A stretch of DNA of 30,981 bases from Chelonobacter sp006228105 (lineage in GTDB: Bacteria > Pseudomonadota > Gammaproteobacteria > Enterobacterales > Pasteurellaceae): NCBI RefSeq assembly GCF_006228105.1, contig NZ_VDHH01000068.1; one strand, written 5' to 3'. How positions within the stretch are numbered: position 1 is the first letter of the stretch; every line of letters begins with the position of its first letter. The notes beneath the pieces were generated by a model that searched no databases, was not told the DNA's origin, and saw only the letters and a program-made list of their open reading frames with translations. Both the position numbers and the translations under genes were made by a program. This document shows, one piece after another, positions 17,929-24,784 of the stretch.

Positions 17929-17973
17929 ATTTTTCGCTAATATTTAAATAGTATTCAATCATAAAATGGGGTC

Positions 17974-17995
17974 GCGGTGCACTCCAGCACACCGC
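17974..17995 (-). other. Hairpin in the mraZ-rsmH spacer
   Basis: The 116-bp gap between mraZ and rsmH contains a 22-base inverted repeat. Read on the minus strand, GCGGTG pairs with CACCGC and the stem continues through two G-U pairs and one C-G pair to a 4-base loop, for 9 pairs in total. No T run follows (the next bases are GACCCCATTTTA), so it is unlikely to be a simple terminator. It might act as a processing or attenuation element; no function is known to me. Confidence 0.5.
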
Positions 17996-18044
17996 TTGCC
18001 CTGCTAGTGCTACTGCCACCGACGGAAAGATGATTCTTTCTCTT

Positions 18045-18503
18045 TTACAGTGACAGCGTTTTTAATGCTTCCGAATCGACAAAAGCACCGCTGCTGCCGA
18101 TTTCAATATCCTCTGCGATTTGAGCAAGCCAAGCTTCCTCACTCCAGATCTCAAATTTATTCAATTGTCCAACCAACATAATGTTCTTATCCAGTTTGAC
18201 ATGCTCACGCAACGCAGGACTCAGCAGAATACGTCCACTTTTATCAAGCCCGCATTCGGCGGCGTACCCCAGCATCACGCGCTGCAAACGGCGTTGTTGC
18301 GGATCAAAATTGGACAATGCCGCCAATTTTTGTTCAATAATTTCCCATTCATTCAACGGATAAAGCAGTAAACAGGGCTGGCGAATATCGACGGTACACA
18401 CCATCTGTCCGTCATTTTGTTCAAGGATTTCAGTGCGATAGCGAGTAGGAACGGCAAGCCGTCCTTTACTGTCTAAACTGACTGAAGTCGCACCACGAAA
18501 CAT
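18045..18503 (-). CDS. mraZ: Transcriptional regulator MraZ
   Basis: MraZ is a small DNA-binding protein with two AbrB-like domains. In E. coli it represses its own dcw promoter and affects many genes. The protein has 152 residues, the same as E. coli. The first repeat contains the hallmark SLDSKGRLAVPTRYR (9-23) and the second contains LDKSGRILLSPALREH. The family forms ring-shaped oligomers. It is the first gene of the cluster, and its ATG follows a GGGA site. Upstream boxes at 18596-18620 match the expected autoregulatory operator. Confidence 0.96.
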   Translation of the reverse strand: MFRGATSVSLDSKGRLAVPTRYRTEILEQNDGQMVCTVDIRQPCLLLYPLNEWEIIEQKLAALSNFDPQQRRLQRVMLGYAAECGLDKSGRILLSPALREHVKLDKNIMLVGQLNKFEIWSEEAWLAQIAEDIEIGSSGAFVDSEALKTLSL

Positions 18504-18549
18504 AGCAATCCCATTTACTCAATTATTTTTGCTGATTATCGCCACTCTT

Positions 18550-18578
18550 TACCACAGAGCTAATTACCACAGAGCTAA
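18550..18578. repeat. 14-bp tandem repeat in the mraZ leader
   Basis: TACCACAGAGCTAA occurs at 18550-18563 and again at 18565-18578, a 15-bp period with one base between copies. Both lie between the candidate mraZ promoter and the mraZ start. On the minus strand each copy ends in TGTGGTA, resembling a weak MraZ box, but the spacing (15 rather than 10) differs. Confidence 0.8.
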
Positions 18579-18588
18579 GATTTTGATC

Positions 18589-18594
18589 ATTCTA
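18589..18594 (-). promoter_or_regulatory. Candidate -10 box for the mraZ promoter
   Basis: TAGAAT on the minus strand (one mismatch to TATAAT) directly follows the last MraZ box. No good -35 hexamer is found 16-18 bp upstream. If this is the -10, the MraZ boxes fill the spacer and -35 region and bound MraZ would block polymerase. It would give a 5' leader of about 80 nt. Confidence 0.35.
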
Positions 18595-18595
18595 T

Positions 18596-18620
18596 CCCAC
18601 AAAATCCCACAATTCACCAC
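18596..18620 (-). promoter_or_regulatory. Probable MraZ operator (three phased GTGG boxes)
   Basis: On the minus strand the sequence reads GTGGT, GAATT, GTGGG, ATTTT, GTGGG: three boxes (two exact, one degenerate) at 10-bp spacing, ending 93 bp upstream of the mraZ ATG. E. coli MraZ is known to bind direct TGGGN repeats with 5-nt spacers upstream of its own gene. The match in repeat unit, phasing and location supports autoregulation here. Confidence 0.7.
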
Positions 18621-18674
18621 TTTAGTCTAAGTTTATTATCTGAACACTGTTGTTGCAAGTTTTTTGTCAACTAT

Positions 18675-18698
18675 TTATGTGGATTGGATCACAGTTAA
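18675..18698. promoter_or_regulatory. CRP-like binding site
   Basis: TGTGG-N6-TCACA (18678-18693) differs by one base from the CRP core TGTGA-N6-TCACA, and AT-rich bases flank it. It lies in the divergent region between mraZ and the membrane protein at 18874. Its centre is about 100 bp upstream of the inferred mraZ transcription start and about 190 bp before the membrane-protein start codon. This is a sequence match only. Confidence 0.4.
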
Positions 18699-18748
18699 CT
18701 GGTTGTTTTTCATTCAACCTAATTGCAATTTGATCTTAAGGAATAACC

Positions 18749-18773
18749 TCACCGCTCCAAAATGGAGAGGTGA
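18749..18773 (+). other. Hairpin upstream of the small membrane protein
   Basis: TCACC G CTCCA, loop AAA, TGGAG A GGTGA: two 5-bp stems separated by one G/A mismatch. It lies about 100 bp before the start at 18874 and is not followed by a T run. It could be a leader RNA structure for the plus-strand gene. Confidence 0.5.
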
Positions 18774-18873
18774 ACCGCTACCCTCGCCCTTCCAGCCACT
18801 TTTTCTTGATCGGAACCGTGAATAAAGCCATAATCAGACGCTTCAAGACAATCAAATGAATGAGGAGTTATCC

Positions 18874-19200
18874 ATGTCAAATATCATGGTGAAAAAATTG
18901 ACCACTGGCACTATTTATAAATTGGTTTTTATCGGATTATTAGTGGGCTTTCTGCCGTTATCTTTAGTATTTGGGATTGTAGGTTATTTTGATCTGGCTG
19001 ATGTGATGTGGAATCAACAGCCGGTCAACGGCATTGCGGTATTTTACATCGTGCCGGTGATCCTGTTTCTTGTTGCCTTAACCTGGACATTATTGGCTGG
19101 CAGTGTAATGGCACTGGGATTATGGATCTATTCCAAGTTTAAACCGATAACACTCCATTTTAGTGAAACCGCGCAAGCGAAATCCAAACTATCAGAATAA
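18874..19200 (+). CDS. Small two-helix membrane protein of unknown function
   Basis: I do not recognise this protein. With this start it has 108 residues. A hydrophobic helix at about 17-38 and a longer hydrophobic stretch at about 54-86 suggest two transmembrane segments joined by a short loop (DLADVMWNQQPVNG). A basic patch YSKFKP and a hydrophilic tail follow. The start is well supported: GAGGAG lies 7 bases before the ATG at 18874, whereas the ATG at 18856 has no such site. It is the only plus-strand gene between 428 and 26422, diverges from mraZ, and converges on tmcA with a 13-bp gap and no visible terminator. Ribosome site, codon structure and topology support a real gene. Confidence 0.8.
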   Translation: MSNIMVKKLTTGTIYKLVFIGLLVGFLPLSLVFGIVGYFDLADVMWNQQPVNGIAVFYIVPVILFLVALTWTLLAGSVMALGLWIYSKFKPITLHFSETAQAKSKLSE

Positions 19201-19213
19201 TATCCCACTAACC

Positions 19214-21145
19214 TTAAATCAGACCAGCGACCACCGTACGCCATTGCTGTAAGCGCTGCTTTTTACCGTCTTGCGACTGCTGCAACGTTTGCCAATCAAA
19301 TTCTGGGGTGGCTTTGATTAAACGGCGCAGTGCCGGAGAAGTCGCTGCCAAAGTGCGGTTGGCATAAGCAAAACCGTGTAATTGGCGTAGATCGTCGGCA
19401 TTCAACTGCCAATCAATGTCAGGGAAAGAAATCTGTTGCTTCAACTGTGGAAATAAGGGATGCTCCGCCAGCGGAAAATTGCGCAGAAATTGCTGCCGTG
19501 CCTGCTGATAAAAGCGTTCGCCGTCTGGCGAAAGCGGGTAAATCGCCATGGCACTGTAACAACCGCTGCTGGCCTCTTTGCCGCTGCTGAGATGGATAAG
19601 CTGAAAACCGCACTTTTGCCAAAACTCGGCCAAGCCATCGCTGTAACCGAAGCTGACGGAAACAAAATCCAATTCAGCCCTGCAATCTTCAAGCAACTGC
19701 CGCACCAGTTGCTGACCGAAGCCTTGCCGTTGCAGCTGCGGCAACAGCGCAATGCGTGAGATCCGCAACGAGCGTAACGCACAAGCTTGCGGCAAATCCG
19801 CCTGAAAACACAGCGCTTGCGCCACTAAATTCCCGGCTGGACGCCGTTCGCCACGCCAGATTTTCTCGATCAAATCGGCATCCGCCATACCGCCCTCCGC
19901 CAACGCCCAAATTCCGCCGCTAATCTCGCCTTGCCGACGTAACAACCAAAACCGTTGTCCTTGCGCATCAAGCAAACGGCGCAGATCCAGCGGCGACGTG
20001 CGATAGTGCGCCAACGCCAACAAGCGGTAAAAACAGCGGATTTGTTGCGGATCTGCCACCAGTTCTGTTGGCGAAATTTGCGCTAGCGTTAGATTATTCG
20101 TTTCGTTGCTGCTGGTAGGCATCCGATTGTTGAGTAATAACAAATCATCAATCCAGGTTTCCAACGGATCATTTTCTGCATAACGCAACGGTTGCTGCAA
20201 ATGCAGAAGCTGGCAAGTGCGGTCTGTCAATTGCTTGAGTTTCAATTCGAAACCACGTCCGGTGCCTTCATAGCCGTCAATGGTGGTGGTCAGCAGGATA
20301 TGGGCAAAATGGCGGCAGAGCGTCGCCAACATATCCAGCGGAATCATCGCCGCTTCATCAATAATCAGCCAACTCTCTGCAAACGGTTGAGGATTTTCAT
20401 TCAAGCGCGCAATCAAATCATCAGGCGCCATAAAGTGCGGTTTATTTTGACAATGCCGATACAATGCCTGCACCGCACTTTGATTAGGTGCAGTTAGAAA
20501 AACCGCACTTTGCTCGCTCAGTTTGTCGGCAAGCATGCCGGCAAGCGCCGATTTGCCGCGTCCACGCTTGGCGGTGAGCAGATACAACTCCGCTTGCGCA
20601 GCCACCATCTGCTGTAATACCTGTTGTTGTTGCACCAGTGCGCTCGGCGGCAGTTGCCATAAATCCGTTGTAATATACGGCAATGATCGATTGATTGCTG
20701 TCTGCTGGTAAATCGGGATTTGGTGCCGCTCAACCGCACTTTGCCACCATTGATAAAAATGGCTTGGTATAATCGCTTGCGCTGTGCCGTTCCAACGCAG
20801 GCTATCCAAATCTACTTTCGTTTGCCAATCTTGCGCTAACAAAACCAACAATACACCACCGGCTTTGATTGCCGCCGCGACAATTGCCAACGCCTCCAAA
20901 TTACAATTTACCCCGGATGGTTGTCGCGTGTCATACACCGCACAATCCCACTCTTGCCCCAACAGATTTTTGGCATGGGCAAAGGCGTAAAAAGTACAAT
21001 TTGGCGGTACGATTTCAGGTGGCTGTGGCGCACAATAAACCGCACTTTTGTTGTGATTTGATGAGAAAAATGCAGCCAGCTGTCGGTTTAACCAAACAGC
21101 ATCACCGCATAAAATCAAAGGTTGGCGAAAAAAGGGATTTTTCAT
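19214..21145 (-). CDS. tmcA: tRNA(Met) cytidine acetyltransferase TmcA
   Basis: TmcA acetylates the wobble cytidine (ac4C34) of elongator tRNA-Met using acetyl-CoA and ATP, preventing misreading of AUA. The protein has 643 residues. The RecD-like helicase module has Walker A TAKRGRGKSALAG (GRGKS at 195-199) and the Walker B-like WLIIDEAAMIPLDML (DEAAM 263-267). The GNAT module has RISRIALLPQLQRQGFGQQL (461-480). A C-terminal tail follows. It starts 12 bp after ybeY, with a weak ribosome site, so it is probably read with ybeZ-ybeY. It contains 8 exact uptake signals, more than any other gene here. Confidence 0.94.
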   Translation of the reverse strand: MKNPFFRQPLILCGDAVWLNRQLAAFFSSNHNKSAVYCAPQPPEIVPPNCTFYAFAHAKNLLGQEWDCAVYDTRQPSGVNCNLEALAIVAAAIKAGGVLLVLLAQDWQTKVDLDSLRWNGTAQAIIPSHFYQWWQSAVERHQIPIYQQTAINRSLPYITTDLWQLPPSALVQQQQVLQQMVAAQAELYLLTAKRGRGKSALAGMLADKLSEQSAVFLTAPNQSAVQALYRHCQNKPHFMAPDDLIARLNENPQPFAESWLIIDEAAMIPLDMLATLCRHFAHILLTTTIDGYEGTGRGFELKLKQLTDRTCQLLHLQQPLRYAENDPLETWIDDLLLLNNRMPTSSNETNNLTLAQISPTELVADPQQIRCFYRLLALAHYRTSPLDLRRLLDAQGQRFWLLRRQGEISGGIWALAEGGMADADLIEKIWRGERRPAGNLVAQALCFQADLPQACALRSLRISRIALLPQLQRQGFGQQLVRQLLEDCRAELDFVSVSFGYSDGLAEFWQKCGFQLIHLSSGKEASSGCYSAMAIYPLSPDGERFYQQARQQFLRNFPLAEHPLFPQLKQQISFPDIDWQLNADDLRQLHGFAYANRTLAATSPALRRLIKATPEFDWQTLQQSQDGKKQRLQQWRTVVAGLI

Positions 21146-21157
21146 CAGAGAAACAGG

Positions 21158-21625
21158 CTATGCTTTCTCACTCAAATACGGATCGTCAAAGCCCAGCGCC
21201 TGCATAATCTCGCTTTCCAAGCTTTCCATCTCTTCCGCTTCTCCGTCTTCAATGTGGTCGTAGCCGAGCAAATGCAAACTGCCGTGCACCACCATATGCG
21301 CCCAATGTGCCAACAGCGGTTTCTGCTGTTCTGCCGCTTCCCGTTCCACCACTTGACGGCAAATCACCAAATCGCCCAGTAAGGGTAATTCCACTTCCGC
21401 CGGCGATTCAAACGGAAACGAGAGCACATTGGTCGGATAATCTTTGGTGCGATAAGTGCGGTTTAACATCTGGCTTTCCGCTTCATCAACAATCCGCACT
21501 GTCATTTCCACACCATCAAGACTCGGCTTGACCGCACTTTGCGCCCACAATGCAATTTGCGCTTGGCTCGGCAGGTTATCCGTATTTTCACAGGCGAGTT
21601 GCAGATCGATAATCAGATTTTTCAT
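21158..21625 (-). CDS. ybeY: Endoribonuclease YbeY (rRNA maturation factor)
   Basis: YbeY is a zinc-dependent single-strand endoribonuclease needed for 16S rRNA 3'-end maturation and 70S quality control. The protein has 155 residues. The zinc motif HGSLHLLGYDH places His114, His118 and His124 at the same numbers as in E. coli. The frame extends 27 codons upstream, but the ATG at 21625 has an AAGGAAG site and overlaps the ybeZ TGA as ATGA, so it is the real start. In E. coli ybeZ-ybeY is also an adjacent pair. Confidence 0.96.
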   Translation of the reverse strand: MKNLIIDLQLACENTDNLPSQAQIALWAQSAVKPSLDGVEMTVRIVDEAESQMLNRTYRTKDYPTNVLSFPFESPAEVELPLLGDLVICRQVVEREAAEQQKPLLAHWAHMVVHGSLHLLGYDHIEDGEAEEMESLESEIMQALGFDDPYLSEKA

Positions 21626-22698
21626 GCTGAGCTTCCTTGTAATAACCGTGCTTGGCGCCGTTCTTCCGCTAGTGCCTGGCGACGGATTTCGTCTTCCCGC
21701 TCCCAAATTTCATAGGCTTGCACCACTTTGGCAACAACCGGATGACGCACTACATCGCTGCTTTCAAAAAAGTTAAAACTCAACTCCGGCACGGCTTGCA
21801 GCACTTCCATCGCATGGCGCAAGCCTGATTTCTGACTGCGTGGCAAATCCACTTGGGTAATATCGCCGGTAATCACCGCTTTGGAGTTAAAACCGATTCG
21901 AGTGAGGAACATTTTCATCTGCTCGACGGTGGTGTTTTGGCTCTCGTCCAAAATAATAAAGGCATCGTTCAAGGTACGACCGCGCATATACGCCAACGGT
22001 GCGATTTCAATCACCTTGCGCTCAATCAACTTTTCCACCCGTTCGAAGCCCAACATCTCAAACAGCGCATCGTATAACGGACGCAAATACGGCTCGATTT
22101 TCTGTCCTAAATCGCCGGGCAAAAAACCCAATTTTTCCCCGGCTTCCACCGCCGGACGGGTCAGCAAAATCCGCCGAATCTCCTGTTTTTCCAACGCCTC
22201 GACCGCCGCCGCCACCGCAAGATAAGTTTTCCCCGTTCCTGCAGGGCCGATACCGAAGCTGATGTCGTGGCGTAAAATATTGTGCAGATATTGAATCTGA
22301 TTGGCACCGCGCGGCTTGATCACGCCACGCTTGGTTTTCACCGTGGTGCTATAGACCTTGGACGCCGACCGCACTTCGCTGGTTTCCTCCGCCTGGGCTA
22401 AAATCCGGCTTTCCTGAATTGCAATATGCACATCTTCCAAATCCAACTCTTTGATTTTGCCCTTCAGCGGTGCGGTATCGGCATACAACTGCTGAATCAG
22501 CCTCGCCACCGCCTTCAACAATTTCGCCGAATGCGGCTGTTCGGATTTCAGGGTGAAACTAAAATCACGCCGAAGAATTTGCAGCTTAAACGTACTTTCA
22601 ATCCGTTGCAGATGCTCGTCAAACGCCCCGCACAACGATTGCAAACGTGCATTGTCTTGCGGTTCTAGAGTAAAAGAGTCGATAAGTTGATCGGTCAA
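21622..22698 (-). CDS. ybeZ: PhoH-family ATPase YbeZ
   Basis: YbeZ is a PhoH-like P-loop NTPase that works with YbeY in RNA metabolism; its exact activity is still unclear. The protein has 358 residues. Walker A GPAGTGKT is at 151-158, RRILLTRPAVEAGEKLGFLP follows, and Walker B AFIILDESQNT is at about 246-256. It begins with a TTG codon: an in-frame TAG lies five codons upstream, no ATG start is available, and AGAGG precedes the TTG. It ends in a 4-bp ATGA overlap with ybeY. A hairpin terminator separates it from ggt, so a promoter should lie in 22699-22766. Confidence 0.95.
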   Translation of the reverse strand: MTDQLIDSFTLEPQDNARLQSLCGAFDEHLQRIESTFKLQILRRDFSFTLKSEQPHSAKLLKAVARLIQQLYADTAPLKGKIKELDLEDVHIAIQESRILAQAEETSEVRSASKVYSTTVKTKRGVIKPRGANQIQYLHNILRHDISFGIGPAGTGKTYLAVAAAVEALEKQEIRRILLTRPAVEAGEKLGFLPGDLGQKIEPYLRPLYDALFEMLGFERVEKLIERKVIEIAPLAYMRGRTLNDAFIILDESQNTTVEQMKMFLTRIGFNSKAVITGDITQVDLPRSQKSGLRHAMEVLQAVPELSFNFFESSDVVRHPVVAKVVQAYEIWEREDEIRRQALAEERRQARLLQGSSA

Positions 22699-22766
22699 AG
22701 GGAGCCTCTCATGCTAAATGAAATGAATAGCGTTAGTATAAAGGTTTTTCCGATAATAGGGAAAAG

Positions 22767-22793
22767 AAAAGCCAAGTGCGATACTTGGCTTTT
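22767..22793 (-). terminator. Rho-independent terminator of ggt
   Basis: An 11-bp perfect stem (22767-22777 with 22783-22793, AAAAGCCAAGT/ACTTGGCTTTT) has a 5-base loop, 17 bp past the ggt stop. On the minus strand TTTTCTTTTCCC follows. One arm plus the loop reads AAGTGCGAT, one base short of an uptake signal. Confidence 0.85.
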
Positions 22794-22810
22794 AGTTTAC
22801 ATAAAACAAC

Positions 22811-24577
22811 TTAATATCCGAGTGTTAACCCATCCGGATTGCGTGGATCGGAGGCACCGTAAAAGCCGTCTTCACGGGCTTGAATAATCTGAACTTTACC
22901 CATTGTCGCTTTAGGGACGACTTTATAGCCCTCTTGCTGCAAGATGTTAATCGTATCAGGGCTGATTCCTTCTTCAATCCGAATTTCATCCGGCAACCAT
23001 TGGTGATGCACACGCGGCACCATAATCGCTTCTGCCGGATTCATACCGTAATCAATGGTATTGACGATGCTTTGTAGTACTGTGGTAATAATCCGTGCGC
23101 CACCCGGACTACCGGTCACTAACCATGGTTTATCGTCCTTCATAACAATCGTCGGGGTCATTGATGAAAGCGGACGTTTTTTCGCTGCAACTGCATTGGC
23201 ATCACCGCCAATCAAACCAAAAGCGTTCGGTACACCCGGTTTAGCCGAAAAATCATCCATTTCATTATTTAATAAAATTCCTGTACCTTCGGCGACAATT
23301 CCGCTGCCAAAATTCAGGTTCAAGGTATAAGTTACAGCGACCGCATTGCCATCTTTATCCATAATCGAGTAATGCGTAGTTTGATCACTTTCGTAAGGAT
23401 GCGGCTTACCCGGCTTGATCTGTGATGATGGACGAATGGTATCGGTGGTAATAGTCGTCGCTAATTCATCGGCATATTTTTTTGAGGTCAGCCCTGTTGC
23501 TGGAATTTGTACAAAATCCGGATCGCCTAAATATTCGGACCGATCGGCATAGGCTAATTTCATGGCTTCGGCATAGTGGCGAATCGCTTTGGCGCTGTTC
23601 TGTCCGAACTCTTGTAATGGATAGCGTTCCAAAATATTCAGAATTTGCACCAAGTGGATTCCGCCGGAACTTGGTGGTGGCATGGTCACAATTTTATAGC
23701 CGCGATATTCCCCTTCAATCGGTTTGCGTTCAACCGCTCGATAGTTTTTCATATCTTCTAATGTGATTAAGCCACCGTGTTTTTCCATTTCTGCCACGAT
23801 TTTCTGCGCAATTTCACCTTCATAAAAAGCTTTTCCCCCCTGTTGAGCAATGAGTTGCAGCGATTTTGCCAAATCTTTCTGCACTAACAAATCTCCAACC
23901 GTGAACGGCTCATCATTTTTGAAAAAGATCCTTTTACTATCTTGCCATTTGGCTAAATTATCTTTTTCTGTCTCAAGGGTTTGTCCCAAAGTTTCACTCA
24001 CCACAAACCCTTTGTCAGCCAATTCAATTGACGGGGCGATAACTTGAGCCAGCGACATCGTTCCCCACTTTTTTAAAGCATGCTCCATTCCAGCGACTGT
24101 GCCAGGAACGCCAATCGCAAAATGGGTAAACAGCGATTTTCCGTCAACCACGTTGCCTTCTTGATCCAAATACATGTCTCTAGTGGCTTTAAGCGGTGCC
24201 ATTTCCCGGAAATCAAGTGCAACGCTTTGTTTGGTCTTGGCATCATAAACCACCATAAAACCACCACCGCCAATATTACCGGCATTTGGCAACACTACTG
24301 CTAAAGCAAAACCAACAGCAACGGCAGCATCAACTGCATTACCACCTTGTTTCAATATATCCAGCCCAACTTGTGTCGCCAGTGCTTGTTCGGTTGCGAC
24401 CATACCGTTTTTAGCATAAATCGGATGGAAAATATCCATACTTTGATCATAACGAATGGAAGCTTGTTGAGTTTGTGTTGGGATAACATTGGCAGCCACT
24501 GCGGTGGTCATTATGGATGCGCTAAATATTGAAAGTGCCAGAGAAGTGATTACAAATGATTTTTTAAATTTCATCAT
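22811..24577 (-). CDS. ggt: Gamma-glutamyltranspeptidase (periplasmic)
   Basis: This Ntn-hydrolase transfers or hydrolyses the gamma-glutamyl group of glutathione and related compounds in the periplasm. The precursor has 588 residues. A signal peptide at 1-29 ends near TTAVAA. The catalytic nucleophile and self-cleavage site is Thr400 in DQTTHYSIMDKDG, giving a large subunit (to 399) and a 189-residue small subunit. The small subunit carries NNEMDDFSAKPG, KRPLSSMTPTIV and VTGSPGGARI. Two ATGs in a row start the frame; AAGGAG favours either. It is a single-gene unit flanked by terminators, sits between miaB and ybeZ (adjacent in E. coli), and contains no exact uptake signal. Confidence 0.96.
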   Translation of the reverse strand: MMKFKKSFVITSLALSIFSASIMTTAVAANVIPTQTQQASIRYDQSMDIFHPIYAKNGMVATEQALATQVGLDILKQGGNAVDAAVAVGFALAVVLPNAGNIGGGGFMVVYDAKTKQSVALDFREMAPLKATRDMYLDQEGNVVDGKSLFTHFAIGVPGTVAGMEHALKKWGTMSLAQVIAPSIELADKGFVVSETLGQTLETEKDNLAKWQDSKRIFFKNDEPFTVGDLLVQKDLAKSLQLIAQQGGKAFYEGEIAQKIVAEMEKHGGLITLEDMKNYRAVERKPIEGEYRGYKIVTMPPPSSGGIHLVQILNILERYPLQEFGQNSAKAIRHYAEAMKLAYADRSEYLGDPDFVQIPATGLTSKKYADELATTITTDTIRPSSQIKPGKPHPYESDQTTHYSIMDKDGNAVAVTYTLNLNFGSGIVAEGTGILLNNEMDDFSAKPGVPNAFGLIGGDANAVAAKKRPLSSMTPTIVMKDDKPWLVTGSPGGARIITTVLQSIVNTIDYGMNPAEAIMVPRVHHQWLPDEIRIEEGISPDTINILQQEGYKVVPKATMGKVQIIQAREDGFYGASDPRNPDGLTLGY

Positions 24578-24734
24578 AAAGCTCCTTATTTTGCAGATTA
24601 AATGCCAAGTTTAAAAATTTAACATTAAATCAACAATAACATCGAAATCTAAAAAAACAAACCAACAATGAATATTTTATAAACAAAAATAATTATTCTT
24701 AATATTTTTCTAAGAATTTTAACCATAATCAAAA

Positions 24735-24762
24735 AAGCCTCTCATCAAATGAAAAGAGGCTT
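24735..24762 (-). terminator. Rho-independent terminator of miaB
   Basis: AAGCCTCT (24735-24742) pairs with AGAGGCTT (24755-24762), with an inner TCAT/ATGA stem. On the minus strand a TTTTTT run follows. It lies 22 bp past the miaB stop. The remaining 24578-24734 is very AT-rich and should contain the ggt promoter; no single -35/-10 pair stands out. Confidence 0.85.
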
Positions 24763-24784
24763 AGTTTATCGTCAAGGTGAATGA

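Larger units (their letters stand above)
18504..18873. other. 370-bp divergent intergenic region
   Basis: This region separates mraZ (minus) from the membrane-protein gene (plus). It holds the MraZ boxes, a candidate -10, the 14-bp tandem repeat, the CRP-like site, a 10-bp palindrome AATTGCAATT (18721-18730) and the hairpin at 18749-18773. No reading frame of note and no exact uptake signal is present. A convincing plus-strand promoter was not found. Confidence 0.7.

Noticed and set aside
12333..20028. ACAAGCGGT (Apl-type uptake signal) at 12333-12341 and 20020-20028
   Set aside because: Only two copies in 31 kb, compared with 41 of the Hin type, which is near chance level for a 9-mer. It does not indicate the Apl subclade.
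24672..24690. Possible ARG-box or Fur-like AT-rich motif upstream of ggt
   Set aside because: Only a half-site resembles the consensus, and the whole region is so AT-rich that partial matches are expected.
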